Positions 19,760 through 33,300 of a DNA stretch of 64,000 bases are shown piece after piece. A program made the position numbers and the translations under genes. Position 1 is the stretch's first letter. Every line of letters begins with the position of its first letter. This stretch comes from Cytidiella melzeri (lineage: Eukaryota; Basidiomycota; Agaricomycetes; Polyporales; Irpicaceae). Location: positions 62,001 to 126,000 of the forward strand of contig JABYQR010000050.1 of NCBI GenBank assembly GCA_022592445.1, in the 5' to 3' direction. The notes beneath the pieces are model-generated. The model did no database searches and was not told where the DNA came from. It saw only the letters and a list, made by a program, of their open reading frames with translations.

Positions 19760-22090
19760 GTTCCTCCCTTCACACCGCTGCTAACCTCCCCCAGCTACGT
19801 CTCACCCACATCACTCTACCCCTCCTCGACGCTCTCACCGCCCCCTTCACCGCAAGCAACTCCGCCTACACGACACCCAAGGTCAGCACCTCAACATCGC
19901 CGTCTTTGAACACCCTCCCCGCGCTCAAGCCTCTCAAGGACATCAACACTTCAAGCCTGGCCAATGCCTCAAGCCTTCGTCATCACCATTCAGCAATTCA
20001 AAGCCGCCCGTACTCAAGACAGCTCCAAGCCTTCAGTCCCGGTACTCTCTAGGTCCTCAAGTCCCCTATACCGGTCCTCAGCAGGTTGTGGTCGTCTCTT
20101 CTCTACTCAAAACCCCAGCTACTGTGGTGAACACTCAAGATCAACGTCAGCTCCGGCACAATTCAAGATATGCAAGTCCTCGGGCTCATGGTGCCGACGC
20201 CAGCACTCCCACCTCGCGGTTGGCCTTCAAGACGCCGACTTCGACCTCAAGACTCAGGCTGTAGGCAAGACTTCACTTCGGACTCTCAAGGCTAGCGCGT
20301 CATCTCTACACCAGTCCCCAGCAACACAACTACTTCCGTCAAAGCCACGGCCCCCAGCCTGTCGACAACCAAGATAGGCCCTGCACCACTAAACCGTCGA
20401 CACCGGCCCTCAGCACTGGAAGATTGGCAAGACCTCAGCTCCGGCATTGAAGACGCGCGCATCAAAAAAGCCACCTGCCCCGGCATTCCGAAACTTCGTC
20501 ACGTATCTCAACGCCCCACTTCCGGAAACCAGTTCAAGTCCCAGGAGGCTGTCAAAACCCCAAATACGGTGCTCAAGACCCGACGCAGGCGCATCTTTTC
20601 AAGATCCCGTCCCCGGCATTTCTCGATACAGGCATCATCAAGAACACAACGCCCGTCTTCAATACCCAACGCAATCCCGTCAAACCACCGGCTCCAGCAC
20701 TCGTTAAAGATAATTGATCAAGGCACGGCCTAGGACGTCAAACTAACCCAACAAAATCCCATCTCGGTATTGACCCTTCACGCAGGCGTATATTCAGCGG
20801 CAAGCTCTCAGACCAAAACTCCGGCATCCACGACGCAACGCAGCATATATTTACGACCCCGTCCCCAGCTTACAGGTACCTCGTCCAGACCGCACAATTC
20901 CCATTCAAAGCTCAACATAGGCGCACGTTGGACAAGACCCGCAATAGGATGTCAACCCTTAATAACCAAGACAGGCTGCAAAGACCCCAATTTCGGTACT
21001 CAAGGTTTCAAATCCACCTATCGTGAAGGATTCAAGGGTGTCAAGACAGACATGTCCTCAAGCCACCAGCTCCAGCACCTTTCAACATAGGCTTTTCCGT
21101 CTAGACCTTTGCTTCTATCCAATCAATTCAGCTGGTTTCGCCTTTTTCGGTACTTCAACAGCCCATTCGGGTCTCGACAACGTCCTCATCACCACGACCC
21201 AAGACTTCCAAGAGCGGGACCTCAATCGTGGCCTTTTCACTGCAGGCGTTCTATCTAACTTCAAGACATTGCACTCAAGTCCCTGGTACCCGTCCTAGCA
21301 CGCCTCCACCTTTGAATGAACGGTCAAAACCCTAATAGGTCCGACAATGAAGACTCAACTGGGGACCGTCGTCAAGAATCAGTCCCGGTACCCTCAACAT
21401 AGCTGTGTTAGCAGGCTAAAGGCCCCGACTCCAGCACATATACCCAATCAAAGCGATATGCATTCAAGGCTTCAAGTCCGACAATATTGTGACTCGAATA
21501 TCAGATATACGGGCGCATTTTCCTCAGGCACCAGCCCTGTACCTTCAAGGCCCCGAATACTCTAAAGATCAAGTGTCCACTATTGACCGTAGGCCCTCCC
21601 TCAATATATCGCCAGAATAGGCATATCCGTGAAGTGTTTGATGCAAAGTTTGAAGTCTAGAAGCAGACTTTGGCCGCCGACTCTAGTACTGGTCAAGCTA
21701 CATGAGCGAAGAATTCGCCTTGAGTTCAAGGCTTAATATTCAAAAGAGGTCGTCAAGATTCTGCACCCCCGGATCCGTTATTCAGGACTTGGAGTAGGTG
21801 CATACAAAATATTCAACATACCACCGCCGTCGAGGCAGCCCAGTAACAAAGTCAGGCACGCTTTCAAGTCGCCAGCTCAGTATTCGCGACCATGTAGATC
21901 CTGGCAACGGCACAAAAGCACCAAGGCAGACGCGTTCAAAGAGACCCAACTTCAAAAGCAGGCAGCTTCCAAGACGGATGCAATTACGTGAGAATCAAGA
22001 AAACTATACACAAGAAAACTATTCAACACGATATACCAATAGCTTAAGCGGCCGACATGCAATAAACAAAACAAAAAGAGAGAGATTAAA
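19760..22090 (+). pseudogene. Decayed low-complexity gene with Lys-Thr-Pro-Ala repeat coding units
   Basis: Over about 2.3 kb the plus strand repeats a loose 30-40-base theme of TCAAGAC, CCAGCTCCGGCA and CACTCAAG blocks. In frame these read KTPAPALK-like units (for example near 20440-20490). The frame is broken repeatedly and no open run exceeds about 140 codons. The 5' part (19862-20010) still reads TTPKVSTSTSPSLNTLPALK in one frame. The simplest reading is a former gene for a disordered Pro/Lys repeat protein that has drifted, fed by the promoter-like element at 19621-19698. An expressed noncoding tract cannot be excluded. Confidence 0.4.
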
Positions 22091-22096
22091 CACAAT

Positions 22097-25000
22097 CTAT
22101 GCGTGATCCACATTGATGAAAGAAGAGAAGTCGAAGTTTGGCATCTCCAGCGTCTTAAAACTGGCCAACAACTGTATCCATGCAGCTTCCGCAGCTATGC
22201 GCTTTTGCAAGTCTTCAAGCTGATGAGCTGTCGGCGGATGGAAGTGTACGACAAAGACACAGTCGACTGTATCCCCGTATTCACTCGAAATCGTGATAGT
22301 GTTCTTGCCCTCGCGCGCACGCGCTGATATGTCGATAAGATGATCCTGGTCGACCTGTGAACGTTTCAGTTGTATGAAAACCAACAATGGAAAACGCTCA
22401 TACTGATAATGGGGTAATTGGGAGAATATCAGAAGGACATTGGCCTTCATTGAAGGTGGCAAGAGTATGAATTCGCAATGGCCATTGAACTGGTGCTTTG
22501 GCGTACATCTCAGAGTGATTGAGTGTCTCGGAATCCGAGCTGTCGACCATCGCCAAGCACTCTGCGTATGGGTGACATGCCAATGACAGACATCGCTGCT
22601 CCGTTGTACTGCTAGTCATAACACTGAGTAACGCCCCAATCCGATCATGCTGTGGGCGTACGTACTCGTAATTGGTGTACCGCTCTCTCCAGCGCATCAA
22701 GGTGGCAGCTTGATCGGCGCTGAGCTCATACGTCAAGGTAGTGGACTGAGATCGTGCTGTGCCACGAGAGACGCTCAGAACAACCATCCTTTCATCGAAC
22801 AACGTATTGCGTCGTGGTGGCGGAGGCGGAGGTGACGGTTCCACAATGTTTGCACATTGTGTAGACTCCGGCTGATTGTCTGGTAGGTCAGGTAGTGTGC
22901 CTCCCGATGTAACCGGGGTGACTTGCCCAACCTCCGTTACGTCGGTGGATTCCAAAGGATCTATTTCACCCTCTTCAAGGGCATCCGAAAGAGGCGAGAA
23001 GAAGTGTCGCTTTAAGGAGTGCGCCGGCTGGTCTGGTTGTATACAATCATGCGGGACTGCATCACGGGAGGGACTTCGTGGTTCCCTTGGATGATCCTAG
23101 CATTTATCTTAGAAAATGAAAGACCCCTGTAAGGATGTACTCACAGTAGCATGCATCTTTGTTTCTTCGTGACCTGAGCCTCGAGACCGTATTATAGATG
23201 GAATCCGTATTTGACGCATTTTGCCAACACCTTCTTTGGCATGAGCTTGTACCGTTGGGCTGCTACGGAGAGGGTCTGGCACCGGAATGGTGGCAGTCGG
23301 TCGCGGCAGTTCAGGCTGCGAATCCGAAGTGTTACGTCGACTCACGATGGTTGCTGGAGGGTCGTGACGCTCGGAAGAAGAACCTGACACCATACGCTTC
23401 TTCGGAGTTGAGGCTTTTCGAGGGGAGGCCTGAAAGGCGGACACCGGAGGCGTTTCAGGACTACTTTCGCGATCAGCTATTGGTGACGACAACGGCTGTG
23501 CTTTGACTTCGCTATCCGGTATACCTGGTGGTCCACGCCGCTTTCTCTTATGCTTCAACGGCGTAGTCGTCACCTTCTCTGGTGAGGTTGCTTGCTCAGT
23601 GATTACAGATGGTGACATCGTATCAGAGGTCGATGCAGCCTGATGAGAGAACCCAGGAGTGCTAGCAGTTTGAGCAGGATATATTCTTAGGCCAGGAGAC
23701 CCCTTCTTGTGACCCCGCGTCGTATAGCCCAGGCCGCGTCGCCCGTCGCCCTGTTTCATCAGTGGATTCTCCTGAACCTCCATTGGTCGCGATGTCTTCT
23801 GCGGGTCTTGTTGCGGTTTTCCGTCTACATCCATAGGCTGCCCAGTTTCAGTCGACTCTTGTTCCTGTCCGAGCTGTCCGACGTGCGTATCCATCCTCTC
23901 AAGCTGCTCTCTGCGCGTTGTCGGTGCTCCTTCGTCTGCAGCCTCTACACCCTCCATTGCTGTCTCTTCCTGCGGCTCATATGTGTAGACCTTCTCCGCC
24001 TCTTCTCTTTTATCGCCTTTTCGCTCGTTCTCCAACTGCTCCTCTGCAACCATGTCTGCGTTATGTTCCGGAACACCTATCATCGCCTCTGAATCACCCT
24101 GGAGCTGTACCTCAACGTTTGTCTCTCCCTCTTCCCCACCAGCTACGTGTCGTTCATCGGCCGTTTCTTCCGCTGTCTGTGCCCCCTCCGCATCCACGTA
24201 CTGTACCATCTCAACGTCCTTCTCAGCGTCGAGGGCTGCCTCAACCTCCATCTCTCTATCCGCTTTTTTCACCACGCCGCACTCCTTCATACCCTTGTCC
24301 TCTTCTGCCTTCTCCCCCGTCTCGTTCACTTCCTTTGCTGCCTCTTTTCCTGCCACGTCGTGCTTATCTCTGGCGATGACTACTTCCTGATCCTGCGGCA
24401 TGATAACAGCTGTCTCTGTCTGTGTCTCCTTAACCTTCTCCACGCCCTTCTGCGTCTGCGTATCATTGTCCGTGACCTTCTCTGTACCCTGATCCCTCTC
24501 CATCTTCACAACCCTCTCCGTCTCCTTGTCCGCATCCTTCCCCTTCTCTTTCTCCTTCTGCTTCACATACCACTCAAGGTCGTTGTCGAGATAGTCAACT
24601 GCAACAACGGAAAGCTTCTTCTTCGCCTTTGTTCTCGTCTTTGGTTTCCGTTGAGAAGTAACAGATGTGATCGACGGCGAGCGCGACTGCACGCTCGTCG
24701 AGGAGCCTGCCCGCGGAGGTGCGGAAACAAACCCAGACGACTGAGTTACCCCAGAAAAGTCCATAACAACTGGGGGCAGGGACACGCGGGTGGCTGGTAT
24801 AGGTCCGGCTAAATTCGGTGTTGGAGGAACGGCGGGTGGCCCTGATTGTGGCCTTGCGTGGTGCAACGTGCGCGTAGAGGTGGTTGTTTGCAGAGATGGA
24901 GAGGCAAAGGGCGATGCCACACTGGTTGCTGAGAACACCGTTGATGGGGATGCGGCCCTAGTCGATGGCGGAGAGAAGGCAGGTGGTGTAGGCGAATGTG

Positions 25001-25787
25001 ACGCCTCTGGAGGTGGCAGCGGAATTCGGTTTGTAGGTGTAACTGGAGGAGCTAAGTTGCCCTTTGAGAGTGGGGCTACGCTGCGGAAGATTACCGCCAA
25101 TCTGCCTAGAAAGGGTATAAAATTAAAAACGTACAAAGAAGTTGAAGGATGCTCTTACTCCTTAACTCTGGCTCGACAAACAAGTATTCATACTTTTTCA
25201 CTGCCTGTACCAACTCCGTGTATGCAACTGATAGGTGTGACATAGTAGATGGACATTGGGAAACGTGAAAAGGAAATGCTGTATAGAGCGGTGTTCCGCA
25301 AGCCTTGCGAAGTGTGGCCTGGGCAACCTGGTCGAGGTATGATTAGCTATCTAGCCCTGAATGTCCTCGTACACTTCTGCGTTACCTCGAGGAATTCAAC
25401 AATCTCGGTTGAAAAGTTAGCTTCAGTCGTCTTTGCCTTGCGATAGAGTGCGCAACTCACTCGTGGCCTCGCAGCCTCGTAAAAGGCTTTGGGGATTCTC
25501 ATCCACTTGATCAACATGTCTGTTGCGTGGACATAGTTGCTGAGACTCGCGCCCGAAAGAGATATGTGCAACAGGCGGAACATTTTTTCGTTATTGACTC
25601 GCGCGTCGTCAGACATATCCGGTGCATTGGAGGCAGGGCTTGAAGTACTGGTGGCTGACGAACGTTCAGATGAGCCTTGAGATGGTTGTGGTGGTCGAAA
25701 GACGGATGACTCGCCAAGGAGGCCGACGTGCTGAGCGGGGGAGAACGCCGAACTCTCGCTTAACAGTCCGCTCCTGACGTTCATCAT
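22097..25787 (-). CDS. Large disordered protein with C-terminal domain shared with the gene at 27302-30138
   Basis: Minus exons 25461-25787, 25373-25403, 25159-25227, 23145-25105, 22404-23096 and 22097-22354 keep phase throughout and encode 1112 residues. The N-terminus (about residues 40-150) is helical and conserved-looking (MFRLLHISLSGASLSNYVHA, KYEYLFVEPELRS). A long Pro/Ser region follows, then a Lys/Glu/Asp-rich charged region (QKEKEKGKDADKETER). The folded C-terminal part runs from RRNTLFDERMVV to the end, with QWPLRIHTLATFNEG and LIDISARAREGKNTITISS. The last intron is at the same place and phase as in the 27302-30138 gene. The layout recalls the W-P and G-x-N-T pattern of SP-RING/PIAS-type proteins, but I see no zinc-ligand set. 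Function unknown, nuclear role only inferred. Confidence 0.7.
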
Positions 25788-26127
25788 CCGCGTAAAGTGG
25801 TGTAGATTGGGTCAGCGGCGCAGCAATTGCAACCTTTTCAGACCAGCACCATTAGAATGAAGGAGGCGGGAGAATGAGTGCCGGCGAGTGAAGGGCGAAC
25901 GCGAATGCATCTGTCTGCGAATTCTGTTTTGCCAAGCTGTCTTATCCATTGCGCCCCTTTCCTATATATGGAAGTCCCGCCCTCCGTCGATCTATGATCT
26001 ACCGATACACGTGCGCACGCGTCACTCAAAATATCCGAGTCACTACCTAGACGACCTTGAATCTATCTGAAACAAGAACTTGGACTTGTACCAGGACCAG
26101 CTCATTATCTTGCGTACTTGAAAGCCC
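25788..26127. promoter_or_regulatory. Divergent promoter region
   Basis: The 340 bases lie between the minus-strand gene starting at 25787 and the plus-strand gene starting at 26128. A symmetric TATA-like CTATATATGG near 25961-25972 could serve either direction. No other element is recognised. Confidence 0.45.
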
Positions 26128-26947
26128 ATGGCCTCATATATTCGAAGCTGGCTCTCGTATAACGAACCTCTGGCTATACCAGCAGTCCCCAGCATAGTCC
26201 CACCACCGTCTAGCGAGGACAGCGACGATGACGACAACGACACAGTGAAGGGCGACGATGACAATGATGATGAACCTCCTGCCTTTCCAAGTCTCAACAG
26301 TGCTCAACGACTGGACTCTGCTCCAACAATTCCGCGCATCTTGACCGACACTGAGCGGATGCCTCCTCCTCCGTTTCCTGGGCTTGCCTCCCGGCGACCG
26401 GGGGTTGCGGCTTCAACTTCTTCGAACATGCTTTCTGAACCATCTGGTGCCAGTACCCTCGCAGTACCGCCTTCCACGACCAAAGTTCCGCCTCCGTTGT
26501 TGAAACGCAAGAAAGTAGCACTTGCGCCTGGACATGGTCCCCTCGATTGGGCGAACCTCAAAAAATCTGGAACTGATTTAAGAGTGTGTTCTTAACTGTA
26601 TCACTCTGCGTATATGTCTCATCGGCGCCGCTCTAGGGCGTGGACAGCCTCATGAGAATCTCCCCGTCCATGCTCAAGCTTCACAACAAGCGCGACGATG
26701 CATGGTCAGCGTTCTCTGGCAAGGTTTACAACCTGACCGCGTATCTGCCATATCACCCGGGTGGCGAAAGGGAGTTGATGCGCGTTGCTGGCAGAGACGG
26801 CACAAAGCTTTTCGGTGCGAGATATTCTGTATATATCTCACTTTAACATTCGCTTATTGTATCGTTGTAGCGTCAACACATTCTTGGGTGAACCTAGACT
26901 ACATGCTAGATGGGTGTCTGATAGGATTTATGGTGGCAGACCCATGA
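26128..26947 (+). CDS. Cytochrome b5-type heme-binding domain protein
   Basis: Exons 26128-26583, 26637-26814 and 26871-26947 encode 236 residues. The N-terminal 150 residues are acidic and Pro-rich (SSEDSDDDDND, PPLLKRKKVALAPGHGPLDW). The C-terminal domain reads AWSAFSGKVYNLTAYLPYHP then GGERELMRVAGRDGTKLF and THSWVNLDYMLDGCLIGFMV. The HPGG heme-ligand motif is present, and the second His is in THSWV. The GPLDWANL...ISPSMLKLHNKRDDAW lead-in is typical of the IRC21-like soluble cytochrome b5 group, an electron-transfer domain with poorly defined partners. No membrane anchor is seen. It lies between the two genes sharing an unusual C-terminal domain. Confidence 0.88.
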
Positions 26948-27301
26948 TGAAATGCCGCTCGTTCAACCAGCAGTCGGGCACGTACTTTGATACCAGTTTT
27001 CTTCGCGCACTATATCGTGTTTACGGATAGATTCATATGAATACCCTAATGTACCACTCTAGATATATAGAAGAGTCTATCTATAGCTATTGCTGAGTAG
27101 CTTACTGTGCAAGTTACACAGAAATCTCTGCCCAAAAACCGCGTGGGCGCTTTGACACTATGGTTTCACATCGCATTCATCTATTCATGCATATACAAAC
27201 AAGCATTTCTATTGCACGCCAGTTCCTCCTCTACCGTCCGCATTTTCGAAAGTTACATCAACCGTCGCGTGCGTTCGTCACAAAGAAGAATTTCAGAATT
27301 C
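26948..27301. other. Intergenic region between the cytochrome b5 gene and the next plus-strand gene
   Basis: No gene seen; AT-richer than its surroundings with several TATA-like stretches (for example ATATATAG near 27064). It presumably holds a terminator and the promoter of the gene at 27302. Confidence 0.5.
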
Positions 27302-30138
27302 ATGACAGACCGCACTTCGAGTGACAGTTTTACCCAGGCGAAACCGCACAATACAGCCAATGTAGGAGAGAATTCCAAGAGGCCACTGTTCCCCAATCTC
27401 GTTTGGAAACGTGAAGTCGATGAAGGGACGGAGTCTCTGACAACCTCGCTGCTCACACGCATTGAGCAACCTCAAGCTTCACTACTCAAGCGAATCACTC
27501 CGGTTAAAAAGCCTGCAGGAGACTATACGGCTGGAGGCAGTGAATTGACAGATGCGGAGGAAGACATGCCCGCGAAAAGCGAACATGGTCCCAGTACGGC
27601 TGCTCAACCCTCGAATGGCGAACTGGTGAGTTTGCAGTGCTTCCACGTTGATCTCATCGGCTGAATCTCTGAGCTGGCTATGAGGCGGACATTCTCATTG
27701 CCTCTGCTTTGGCAGAAGCTTCGAAAGCCGCCGTAGATATGGGCAAAGGCGACCTTGAACAGAACAAAGTCACTCTGCCAGTGGAATCTGCAGCAAGCAT
27801 TTCACTTGCGGAAGCCGCTGCTGACGGGGTACTAGGTGCCAGTTCATCGGTCGCTGGTCGCTCAGAAACGCACGGTACTAGCGAGGAATCAGATCCGACG
27901 CAGACAGAACTGGTCGAACAGGCAAAACAGCTGCTGGTCCCTATCATCACTCAGAATGCTCGACTGCGGGACCCAGATGCTGACATAGAGGTCATCAAAA
28001 CCCGGGTGATGTCATTGATTACGGACGAACAATGCTTGGACTTCCTGAAGTTAGCCAAGGACGTGCAACAGCAGATGCGTTTAGTCGGAGAAACCAATCC
28101 ATCTGGAGAGATTACAACGAGCGGTACAAACCAAGTACAGGCTTCCGCAGCTCTGACAGCTGTGAATGGAACTACAGCGATGGAGACAAGCCAAAGCCTT
28201 AATACACGTGCTGCCGAGGACCCTGTACGGAAGTCGCGTGTTGCTGGGTCGTTATCAACTCGAGCGCTAGCTCAGCCACCACCCAGCTCACGCTCTGTCA
28301 CTCCCACTGCAGCCATGCCTCCTACACGATTAACGCCCTCGCAATCAGGAAGAACGAAGAGTCCGCCGACTGCACCCAAAGCTATGCGCGACGCTTTGCA
28401 CCGCTCACGACGACCATCGGCCTCTTCATTCATGGATGCCTATACCCCTGCTTCATCCGCCGCTTTACGGACTGTATTGCCCCAGCACGATGCTGTCCGC
28501 CAAAACCATCCTCTGCCGATCGATGCTCCCGTAGTTGCTCTTGCTCCTCGATCTGATACACCCACAAAACAGATTCTGGCAGACGACGGCGATCCTAGCC
28601 TACTTCTCCCTTCTAATTCTATCTCGTCAAAGCCAGCACCGGTGCGTGCAATCGAGCAGATGACACGCAAAGCCGAGAGCGTGCCACTAGCCGTTGGTGT
28701 TGGCCAACCTAGCGAGCCATTATTGGAGGCGGCAAGAAAAGACTCGGACGACAAATGTGCAAGTGAAGATGTCTATTCGTCACCTATGGGCGTAGTTGAT
28801 CCAATCAAAGGTTCCACGTCGAAGATTGCACCGTTAGCGGTCCCCGCTAACCAGCGTAGCGAGACGTTGCGGGGAGCTCTTAGAGAAGACGTTGAACAGG
28901 CAAGTGTTCAAACCGATTCATCCGCTATAGCGGCACACAAGTCGAGCAAGGAGCCTCCCCTGCAGGATGCGTCAGCCGCCACCATTGACCAGTTTAGCCA
29001 GGTGCTATCGGTTGATACAACGAAAGATAACAAAGCCACTGACGAGATGATCGACCCATTACCTATGGCGGTGGATGAGCCTACTGAAGAACCATCTTCG
29101 TCTTCGAACGGCGAGTTGCATTTAGTCCTTGTTGACCCAACGACGGGCAGGATCGTCGACGACGCCCTCGGCGGACCAGAAACTGCAGTTTCAATGGACC
29201 TGGAGACACCAATACCGCTGTCATTTGCGGTAACTACGCCTTCCGAATTGGATCTCAAAATCGCCAGCTTCCCAGCCGATGAATTCGCCTCTGAAGTCCC
29301 GCCTTCGATGGTCATCGAACCGCACATCAAGAGCCCAATGATTGCTCAGCCGAATGGCTCGCCGCAGAGCTATGCGATCGAAGTAGAAGTAGAAAATCAG
29401 CCTCCCACAGCTGCAATCCAGACTCCGACTACCGAAAGTACCCCTCTTGTGCTACCTCAGCTATTACACGTAGCGGCTGGGAGCGGTACGCCAGATGTGA
29501 CTGAAATTGTATTCCAAGTCGATGAAGCCTTGGGGGCAGCAACATGCCGTTGGAGTGCCAGGCAGACCTACTTTGAGTAAGTCAACTTACCTTACAGTTC
29601 GTGTATATCTCTCGTTAACCCCAACCTTCCCGGGTCGATAGCCCTGCCGCAGCGTATGCGTCAGTATATCTGTTGTGCTTGCCGACAGCGCAGGTACGCG
29701 CAACGTACGAACAAGTAGGAATATCAGCGTCTGCAGAAAGATATGCCAACGCTTTGTGGAACATTCGAACGATTTGGCCTCCAAAAGGGAAACTCATGGT
29801 CGAGATAAACAGGGGCGGGCCGATGCACTATACCTTCCTCCCTCAACAGATGGTATGTTCATCGACGCGACATGCAAGCTTCAAGTGACTAAGCGACATA
29901 CCGTTTTCAGGGTCTTCGTGACGGACCTTTGGAACTCACGGCGTTCATTCAAGCAGGGAAGAACACTTTGCAGTTGATCCAGCTAGCGAATTCAGCTGCA
30001 CATCTCTTCATACTCCTCGCAAGAAAACCTCTTTCCGGAGAGCTCAAGTGGCAGAATCATATGATATCTGTCGGGACGCCGATGCTCAGAGCGTCAGCGT
30101 CGTCCTTGGAGCCAGCAAAAACCATCACCGTTCTCTGA
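27302..30138 (+). CDS. Large Ser/Pro-rich protein with C-terminal domain shared with the gene at 22097-25787
   Basis: Exons 27302-27625, 27685-29576, 29642-29852 and 29911-30138 encode 884 residues. A short helical segment near residues 175-240 (LVEQAKQLLVPIITQNARLR, ITDEQCLDFLKLAKDVQQQM) is followed by about 400 disordered residues. The folded C-terminus contains TEIVFQVDEALGAATCRWSA, NIRTIWPPKGKLMVEINRGG and LELTAFIQAGKNTLQLIQLA. The W-P and G-K-N-T blocks, and a phase-0 intron between them, match the gene on the other side of the cytochrome b5 gene. I recognise no named family. The last residues after the final conserved block are uncertain: another frame stays open to about 30233. Confidence 0.7.
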
Positions 30139-30342
30139 GCCGCCTGAAGACGCACTGTCAAGTCCTTGGATCTCACCAACTGCCCTGCTGGTCTCCGCGT
30201 CGGCTGAGCTGGATTGTATATGTTAATTTATGATGTACAGTAGGTTTGGTTAAATTGCGAAAGAGGTTCTAAGTAATTGAGCTGTAGATGTGACTATTGA
30301 CACACATGTGCGACTGACTGCAAGAAAGCAAGTATCCATTAA

Positions 30343-33300
30343 TTAATACCGGAGAGTATCTTTCCACTTCTCTGCCACCGGCTCCCCACGGAACACTTCC
30401 TGCAAAACCTCTCGTACGTCTTCTACGTAAACGAAACGAATACCCGTTTTCACGCTCTCTGGCACGTTCTCCTCAATGTCTGGCCGGTTGGCTTCGGGTG
30501 CGATGATGGTCTTGATACCGGCGCGATGAGCAGCAAGAATCTTCTCTTTCAGGCCACCAACGGGAAGGACTTGTCCGACTAGCGAGATCTCGCCAGTCAT
30601 CGCTTGAAGACAGTGAGTGCCTTGAGTTATGACAGAATTTGCACTGTGAACTCACCAATATCTTGCTTGACCTTCGTCTTCGTGAATAGGGACACAAACG
30701 CCGTCAATAAGGCCGTGCCAGCGCTAGGACCTTCCTTCCCAATGCTGCCCTCCGGCATGTGCACATGGACATCTTTATCATTCAGAATCTGCTCGTCCAT
30801 CGTCGCGGTGATACCGAGTTCATTCGAATGGCTTTTGACCCAGCTCAGTGCTATCTGTGCACTTTCGCGGATGACTTCACCAAGCTTTCCGGTTAGCTGC
30901 AAACCGCCTTTTCCAGGCATGATCTACAACTCGCGTCTGAGGTTATGTTAGAATCCCCATACGTGAATGAGCTTACCGTTGCTTCGATGGGCATCACAGC
31001 GCCCGAACCATTGCCCAAATACCCAAGGCCAGTACTAACTCCCGGAGGAGGGATTTTGGAGTACATTCTGTCCTTATAGTAGACAGGAGGACCGACGTAT
31101 TCCTTCAGGTTGTCCGGAGTGATGCGAACATGTACAGACGCTGGGACTTCCATGGGCTTGCGAGCCACAGTGGTGACTTTGCGCTCGTTCTCCGAAGAAT
31201 CAGCACGAGGAGTGGCAGTCTCTGTGGCGGCTGGCTCATTGGATGGCGCATCCTGTCTCTCCACAGTTTTCTGCTCATCTGTGCCACTTCCAGTACTTGT
31301 TGCGGCGGCCACTGGTTCGGGGAACACATCCTCGCCCAGATCTTGCACAAGCTTGAGTGCTGCTTTGCGATAGATCTACAAAAGATAAGCTGAGTACTTG
31401 AGGTACAAATTAAGGGTCCGCTTACCTTGTCGATGTGCTTCTTCAAGTTTCTGACACCACTTTCACGGCAGTAGTACTTAATGAGAACGTCGATGACAGC
31501 TGGGTCGATCTCGACATCTGCATTCTTGAGTCCAGAAGCCTCCCTGGCTTGCGGACCCAGGTATTTCTGCGCGATGCAGGCCTTCTCTTCTGAGACGTAG
31601 CCGCTAACTTCGAGTACCTCCATGCGATCCAGCAAGGGAGCTGGGATAGTATCAAGCACATTCGCTGTGCAGACAAACAACACGCGCGATAAATCGACGG
31701 GAACATCCATGCTTCACGAATTTAGCAAAGGGGTGTCAAGCCTATCACAGAACACTTACTAGTGGTCCAAGAAAGCCGTGTTCTGTTCAGGATCAAGCAT
31801 CTCGAGCAGCGCGCTGGCGGGATCACCATTGTGGCCGCGACCGATCTTATCAACCTCGTCAATGAGGACAAGCGGATTTTCGGTACCAACACGCTTCAAA
31901 GCCTGTATGATTTTCCCAGGTAAAGCACTGCGCAGGAACATCAGTGCGTACTCAAAGAAAGCCATGGCGACTGTATCGCTCACCCGACGTATGTCCGCCT
32001 GTGACCTTTGATTTCCGCAACGTCTGTAAGACCTCCGACAGAGAAACGGAAGAACTGCCTATCAAGAGCACGAGCGATAGACTTGCCAATAGACGTCTTT
32101 CCAACTCCAGGAGGACCTACGAGACATATGATCTTGCCTTGTACCGTTCCGCGAAGCTTCCCAACAGCAAGGAACTCTAAGATACGGTCTTTGACGTCCT
32201 TCAAACCATAGTGATCCTCGTCGAGGACCTTCTGAGCATTGGAAATTGAATAATTCTCAGGCGAGTGTTGGCCCCATGGAATCTGCATATTAAATTATGT
32301 AGGTAACAGCTATGTAGTGGAAAAGGCGTACGTACCTGCGTTAGCCATTCTAAGTAGTTACGAGTAACGTTCGCCTCAGAAGCTGCGGGTTCAAGGTGCT
32401 GAAGCTTGTTCAGTTCCTCGTCAAAGACCTTCTTAACAGCCTCGGGCATTTTCAGCGACGCTGCTCGTTCCTTAAACTTCTCAATAATCTTGTCTTTACC
32501 GTCCGACTCCATGCCTAGCTCCTTCTTGATGCCCTTCAGCTGTTCCATCAGGTAGTACTCTCGCTGTCGTTTCGCTATCTTGCTGTCGACATCACGTGAA
32601 AGTTTACTCTGCAGTTGAGCGTTGATGAGCTCCTTCTTGAGTACCAGAAGAGCTTTCCTAAGCCTGTCCTCGACGGTCAAACTCTCTAACACGTCTTGCA
32701 GCTCCTGCACATCTCCTGTCGACACAGCAGCAGCAAAATCCGCAAGCTTGTCCGGTTCGTCGAAGACGTTTGTCGCGACCTGATTGATTGAAAAGTTGGT
32801 GATTTGGTCGCGGAACAGTGGATTTAACTGCGCTATATCCTTGAAAACGGAAACTATCTCCGACATGAACGCTCGAATGTACTGGTCATCCTTGTTGTAC
32901 GGCTGTGTAGCAAGATTATCCACACGGACGATCGAGATGTCGTATGACTGAAGGAATGATGTCTGTAGGAGTGCGGCAGAGATTTCCGAAGCCTGTGGTA
33001 CGGGCTCGGGTGTAGCAAGTTCAGGAGAGGGAGGTGGCGTAGGTAGCTGTTCGGTGGCATGACTTTCCGACGAATTCTCCACTGCCTCAACCTTGGCAGC
33101 AGATCCTAAGCCTCCAGGCTGCACGAGGTCCGTAATCCGAATCCGTCGATGGGGGTAAAGAACAGCAGTAAGAGCTTCCCCCTCGCCTTCCTTTGCCCCG
33201 GGACCAGCATTCGCGGCAAACACACTTGTTATTTGCGCAAACACGCCGACAGGATGAACCGAGTTGATGTCTGTAATGACATCGCTGTCCGCATGCTCCT

